Origin: Halieaceae bacterium
GTDB lineage: Bacteria > Pseudomonadota > Gammaproteobacteria > Pseudomonadales > Halieaceae
Assembly (NCBI GenBank): GCA_002691565.1
Contig: NZIH01000068.1
Coordinates: 1-5,579 of the forward strand
Length of the DNA stretch: 5,579 nt
Direction of reading: 5' to 3'
Part shown: positions 5,130 through 5,579 of the stretch, in pieces
Numbering within the stretch: the first letter of the stretch is position 1
Layout: every line of letters starts with the position of its first letter
Notes under the pieces: generated by a model
The model's input: only the letters and a program-made list of their open reading frames with translations
What the model was told of the DNA's origin: nothing
The model's database searches: none
Program-made: the position numbers and the translations under genes

Positions 5130-5579
5130 TCACACTGAGTCAATTAAAGTTTGAAAAAGTTCACGTGCCGTCTGTAGAATTCTTGAGGACGCTTGGTATG
5201 CCTGCTGAAATTCTATGAGAGCAGCAGCTTGACTATCTAGATTTACGCCAGAGAATTGAGCTTCCGCTTCCTCACTTGCTTCACGCATAGCTTCAGCAGC
5301 CTCTACGTTAAGTTTGCCGGATTTCACCTGGGAACCGACCTTGGAAACGAGGTTTGAAAATATTTGCTGGAAGCCACCCTTTCCATTTTTTTCCCGTTGA
5401 AGTTCCAAGACCGATGAAATATTTCGATTATCACCTACGCCGCCTGAGTTAGCCGAAAAGTTAAATATGTCGCCTTTTACGGCCCTTCCATCAATTTTAA
5501 ATAGAAATCCCATGGCTTCAGCGGCACCCGCCGCATCAAGTTGGCGAGTAGCAATGGAGTGTCCTGTGGCTTTATCTAA
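5130..5579 (-). CDS. flgK: Hook-filament junction protein FlgK (HAP1), C-terminal part
   Basis: The open frame runs from the right edge to TGA at 5132-5130, giving 149 residues of the C-terminus; the start is outside the window. An internal ATG at 5513 is not the true start, because the frame continues without interruption to the edge and residues before it fit the protein. FlgK forms the first junction layer on the hook and nucleates the filament. Visible family features are VGDNRNISSVLELQ, the segment before FSGVNLDSQAAALIEFQ, and the closing QQAYQASSRILQTARELFQTLI, which match the conserved SGVNLDEE.A.L..FQQAYQA tail that packs as the D0 helix. The long E/A-rich helix before SGVNLD suits alphaproteobacterial FlgK. 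flgL begins 8 bases after the stop, the usual flgK-flgL operon order. Confidence 0.95.
   Translation of the reverse strand, partial: LDKATGHSIATRQLDAAGAAEAMGFLFKIDGRAVKGDIFNFSANSGGVGDNRNISSVLELQREKNGKGGFQQIFSNLVSKVGSQVKSGKLNVEAAEAMREASEEAEAQFSGVNLDSQAAALIEFQQAYQASSRILQTARELFQTLIDSV

Noticed and set aside
5130..5513. Free-standing 127-residue protein starting at ATG 5513
   Set aside because: The frame continues open to the window edge, and the whole stretch fits the C-terminus of FlgK.

Overview
This window is a flagellar filament locus. It carries flagellin genes of very different design, the hook-filament junction protein FlgL, and the 3' end of the gene for the other junction protein, FlgK. 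Two convergent gene blocks meet near 1300-1630. The AT-rich DNA, the FlgK and FlgL tails, and the combination of a sigma54-type with a sigma28-type flagellin promoter indicate a proteobacterium. An alphaproteobacterium, perhaps marine, is my best guess from family resemblance, but a gammaproteobacterium is not excluded.

Plus strand, left to right. The first 30 bases read as the last nine codons and stop of an upstream flagellin. A 12-bp-stem terminator follows, and its T-run abuts a good sigma28 (FliA) promoter. Next come a compact 282-residue flagellin (Fla1, 168-1016), a 136-base leader with alternative hairpins, and a 48-codon, very AT-rich small gene with a good ribosome binding site (1153-1299). 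A hairpin terminator usable on both strands sits at 1381-1429. Just past it is the decayed 3' end of a further flagellin (about 1459-1524). A roughly 30-base sequence element follows both the window-edge flagellin tail and the decayed one, suggesting they descend from a duplicated unit.

Minus strand, reading from the right edge: flgK (3' part only), flgL 8 bases later, then after 58 bases carrying a canonical sigma54 (-24/-12) promoter, a 714-residue flagellin (Fla2). Fla2 has normal filament-core ends around a central insert of about 440 residues. I read the insert as two copies of a module resembling those of large surface adhesins, two flagellin-IN-type modules, and a DxDxDGxxD calcium-binding-like loop. 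One IN module is clearly related to an insert in FlgL.

FlgK and FlgL would cap the hook and seat the filament. Fla1 and Fla2 would build the filament, with the smooth small subunit and the large decorated subunit under different sigma factors and therefore probably made at different stages or amounts. No tRNA, rRNA, CRISPR array or transposase gene is visible.
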